Shown: in pieces, positions 5,801-6,126 of the stretch
Layout: the number at the start of each line of letters is the position of its first letter
Numbering within the stretch: position 1 is the first letter of the stretch
Assembly (NCBI GenBank): GCA_904501855.1
Contig: CAJGCI010000109.1
Span: 1 to 6,126 of the forward strand
Reading direction: 5' to 3'
Source: Oscillospiraceae bacterium
GTDB lineage: Bacteria; Bacillota; Clostridia; Oscillospirales; Oscillospiraceae
Length of the DNA: 6,126 bases
Program-made: the position numbers and the translations under genes
The notes under the pieces: generated by a model
What the model saw: the letters and a program-made list of their open reading frames with translations, nothing else
What the model was told of the DNA's origin: nothing
The model's database searches: none

Positions 5801-5860
5801 TTTTTAAGTTGCTGGGACCGTCCGGCTCCCGGCCGGTGTCCCGCCGGTCTTTCCAATTCG

Positions 5861-5889
5861 AATATACCATACCGTATCCCCGCTGACAA
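5861..5889 (-). promoter_or_regulatory. Sigma-A promoter of the lipoprotein gene
   Basis: On the minus strand the -35 box is TTGTCA (5889-5884) and the -10 box is TATATT (5866-5861). Each differs from consensus by one base, and the spacer is exactly 17 bp. TGG directly before the -10 makes it an extended -10. The expected start is near 5854, giving a leader of about 65 bases. The 8-base palindrome ATTCGAAT (5856-5863) overlaps the -10 and the start site. Confidence 0.85.
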
Positions 5890-5899
5890 TGGCGGGGAG

Positions 5900-5944
5900 G
5901 AAGAAAGAACAAGCCCGCAGTCCGAAAGGAACTGCGGGCTTGTT
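5900..5944 (-). terminator. Rho-independent terminator of the partial right-hand gene
   Basis: A 14-bp perfect stem (5908-5921 with 5931-5944) encloses CC/GG with a one-base bulge and a GAAA tetraloop. On the minus strand it is followed by CTTTCTTCC. It begins 11 bases after the stop codon of the gene at 5956 and ends just upstream of the lipoprotein promoter, insulating the two units. Confidence 0.85.
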
Positions 5945-5955
5945 ATGGGCTGTTC

Positions 5956-6126
5956 TTACTGCCAGTTGGTGGCTTTGCCGTCCCAGGTCAGGATGCCTTT
6001 GGCACCACCGGAGATGTTGCCGTCCTTGTCGATGTCGAAGTCGGCGTCCAGAGTGCCGTTGCCGAAGGCGCTCTTCAGCTTGGCGTTGTAGTGGACACTG
6101 CCGTCCTCATGCGGCTCATACGTGCC
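5956..6126 (-). CDS. Hypothetical protein, C-terminal fragment
   Basis: The last 56 codons of a minus-strand gene run in from the right edge and stop at TAA (complement of 5956-5958). The residues alternate short strand-like stretches with Gly/Asp turns (VHYNAKLKSAFGNGTLDAD, then FDIDKDGNISGGAKGILTW) and end in WDGKATNWQ. This suggests a beta-rich, probably extracytoplasmic domain. I do not recognise the family. The DIDKDGNIS stretch looks like an EF-hand or dockerin calcium loop but lacks the acidic residue expected at loop position 12. The reading frame is well supported by the strong terminator 11 bases downstream and by codon use like its neighbours. Start, signal sequence and most of the protein are outside the window. 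Confidence 0.7.
   Translation of the reverse strand, partial: GTYEPHEDGSVHYNAKLKSAFGNGTLDADFDIDKDGNISGGAKGILTWDGKATNWQ

Noticed and set aside
5002..5886. Plus-strand open frame of 294 codons opposite the lipoprotein gene
   Set aside because: The minus-strand gene has a promoter, ribosome binding site and lipobox. The plus frame has none of these, crosses both a terminator hairpin and a promoter, and shows no family motif.
5788..5889. Upstream TTG start for the minus-strand lipoprotein
   Set aside because: The TTG is part of the -35 box, and the extension would put 34 residues before the signal peptide.
5999..6030. EF-hand or dockerin calcium-binding loop in the right-hand partial protein
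   Set aside because: The loop has the spaced Asp residues and Gly but lacks the acidic residue at position 12 and a flanking helix pattern, so it is more likely a beta turn.

Overview
The window looks like an ordinary stretch of a GC-rich, Gram-positive Clostridia-type chromosome (Firmicutes). This rests on strong GGAGG-type ribosome binding sites, a sigma-A-like promoter with an extended -10 element, two lipoproteins with classical L-A-G-C lipoboxes, G/C-biased third codon positions, and gene families common in gut Clostridia. I cannot name the genus. Genes are packed tightly. Almost all long antisense or off-frame ORFs are by-products of the GC-rich codon bias.

Layout, left to right. Bases 1-2772 (+) form one tight operon. 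It holds the C-terminal end of a probable MerR-family regulator, an alpha/beta hydrolase with a cysteine in the nucleophile elbow, a flavodoxin-fold protein with an iron-sulfur-flavoprotein-like cysteine cluster, a Maa/LacA-type hexapeptide O-acetyltransferase, and a cyclophilin-like-fold lipoprotein. Spacings are 19, 1 and 15 bases and then a 4-base ATGA overlap. A strong intrinsic terminator at 2789-2830 closes the operon. A second + operon (2914-4965) begins immediately after it, with a candidate promoter partly overlapping the terminator's T-run. It holds a half-size EamA/DMT membrane protein, an MBL-fold metallo-hydrolase and a membrane-anchored SGNH/GDSL esterase.

Bases 4966-5067 are a convergent intergenic region with two hairpins. 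From there the genes are on the minus strand. A lipoprotein of unknown function (5068-5787) has a near-consensus promoter at 5861-5889. A minus-strand intrinsic terminator (5900-5944) ends the next gene, of which only the last 56 codons are inside the window.

Functionally, the first operon resembles regulator-controlled oxidoreductase/hydrolase clusters thought to handle reactive or foreign small molecules (inference). The second combines membrane transport with two hydrolases and has no obvious single pathway. I found no mobile element, CRISPR array, tRNA, rRNA or riboswitch, and no convincing sign of an undescribed multi-gene system. The items worth a second look are active-site variants and gene-junction architecture.
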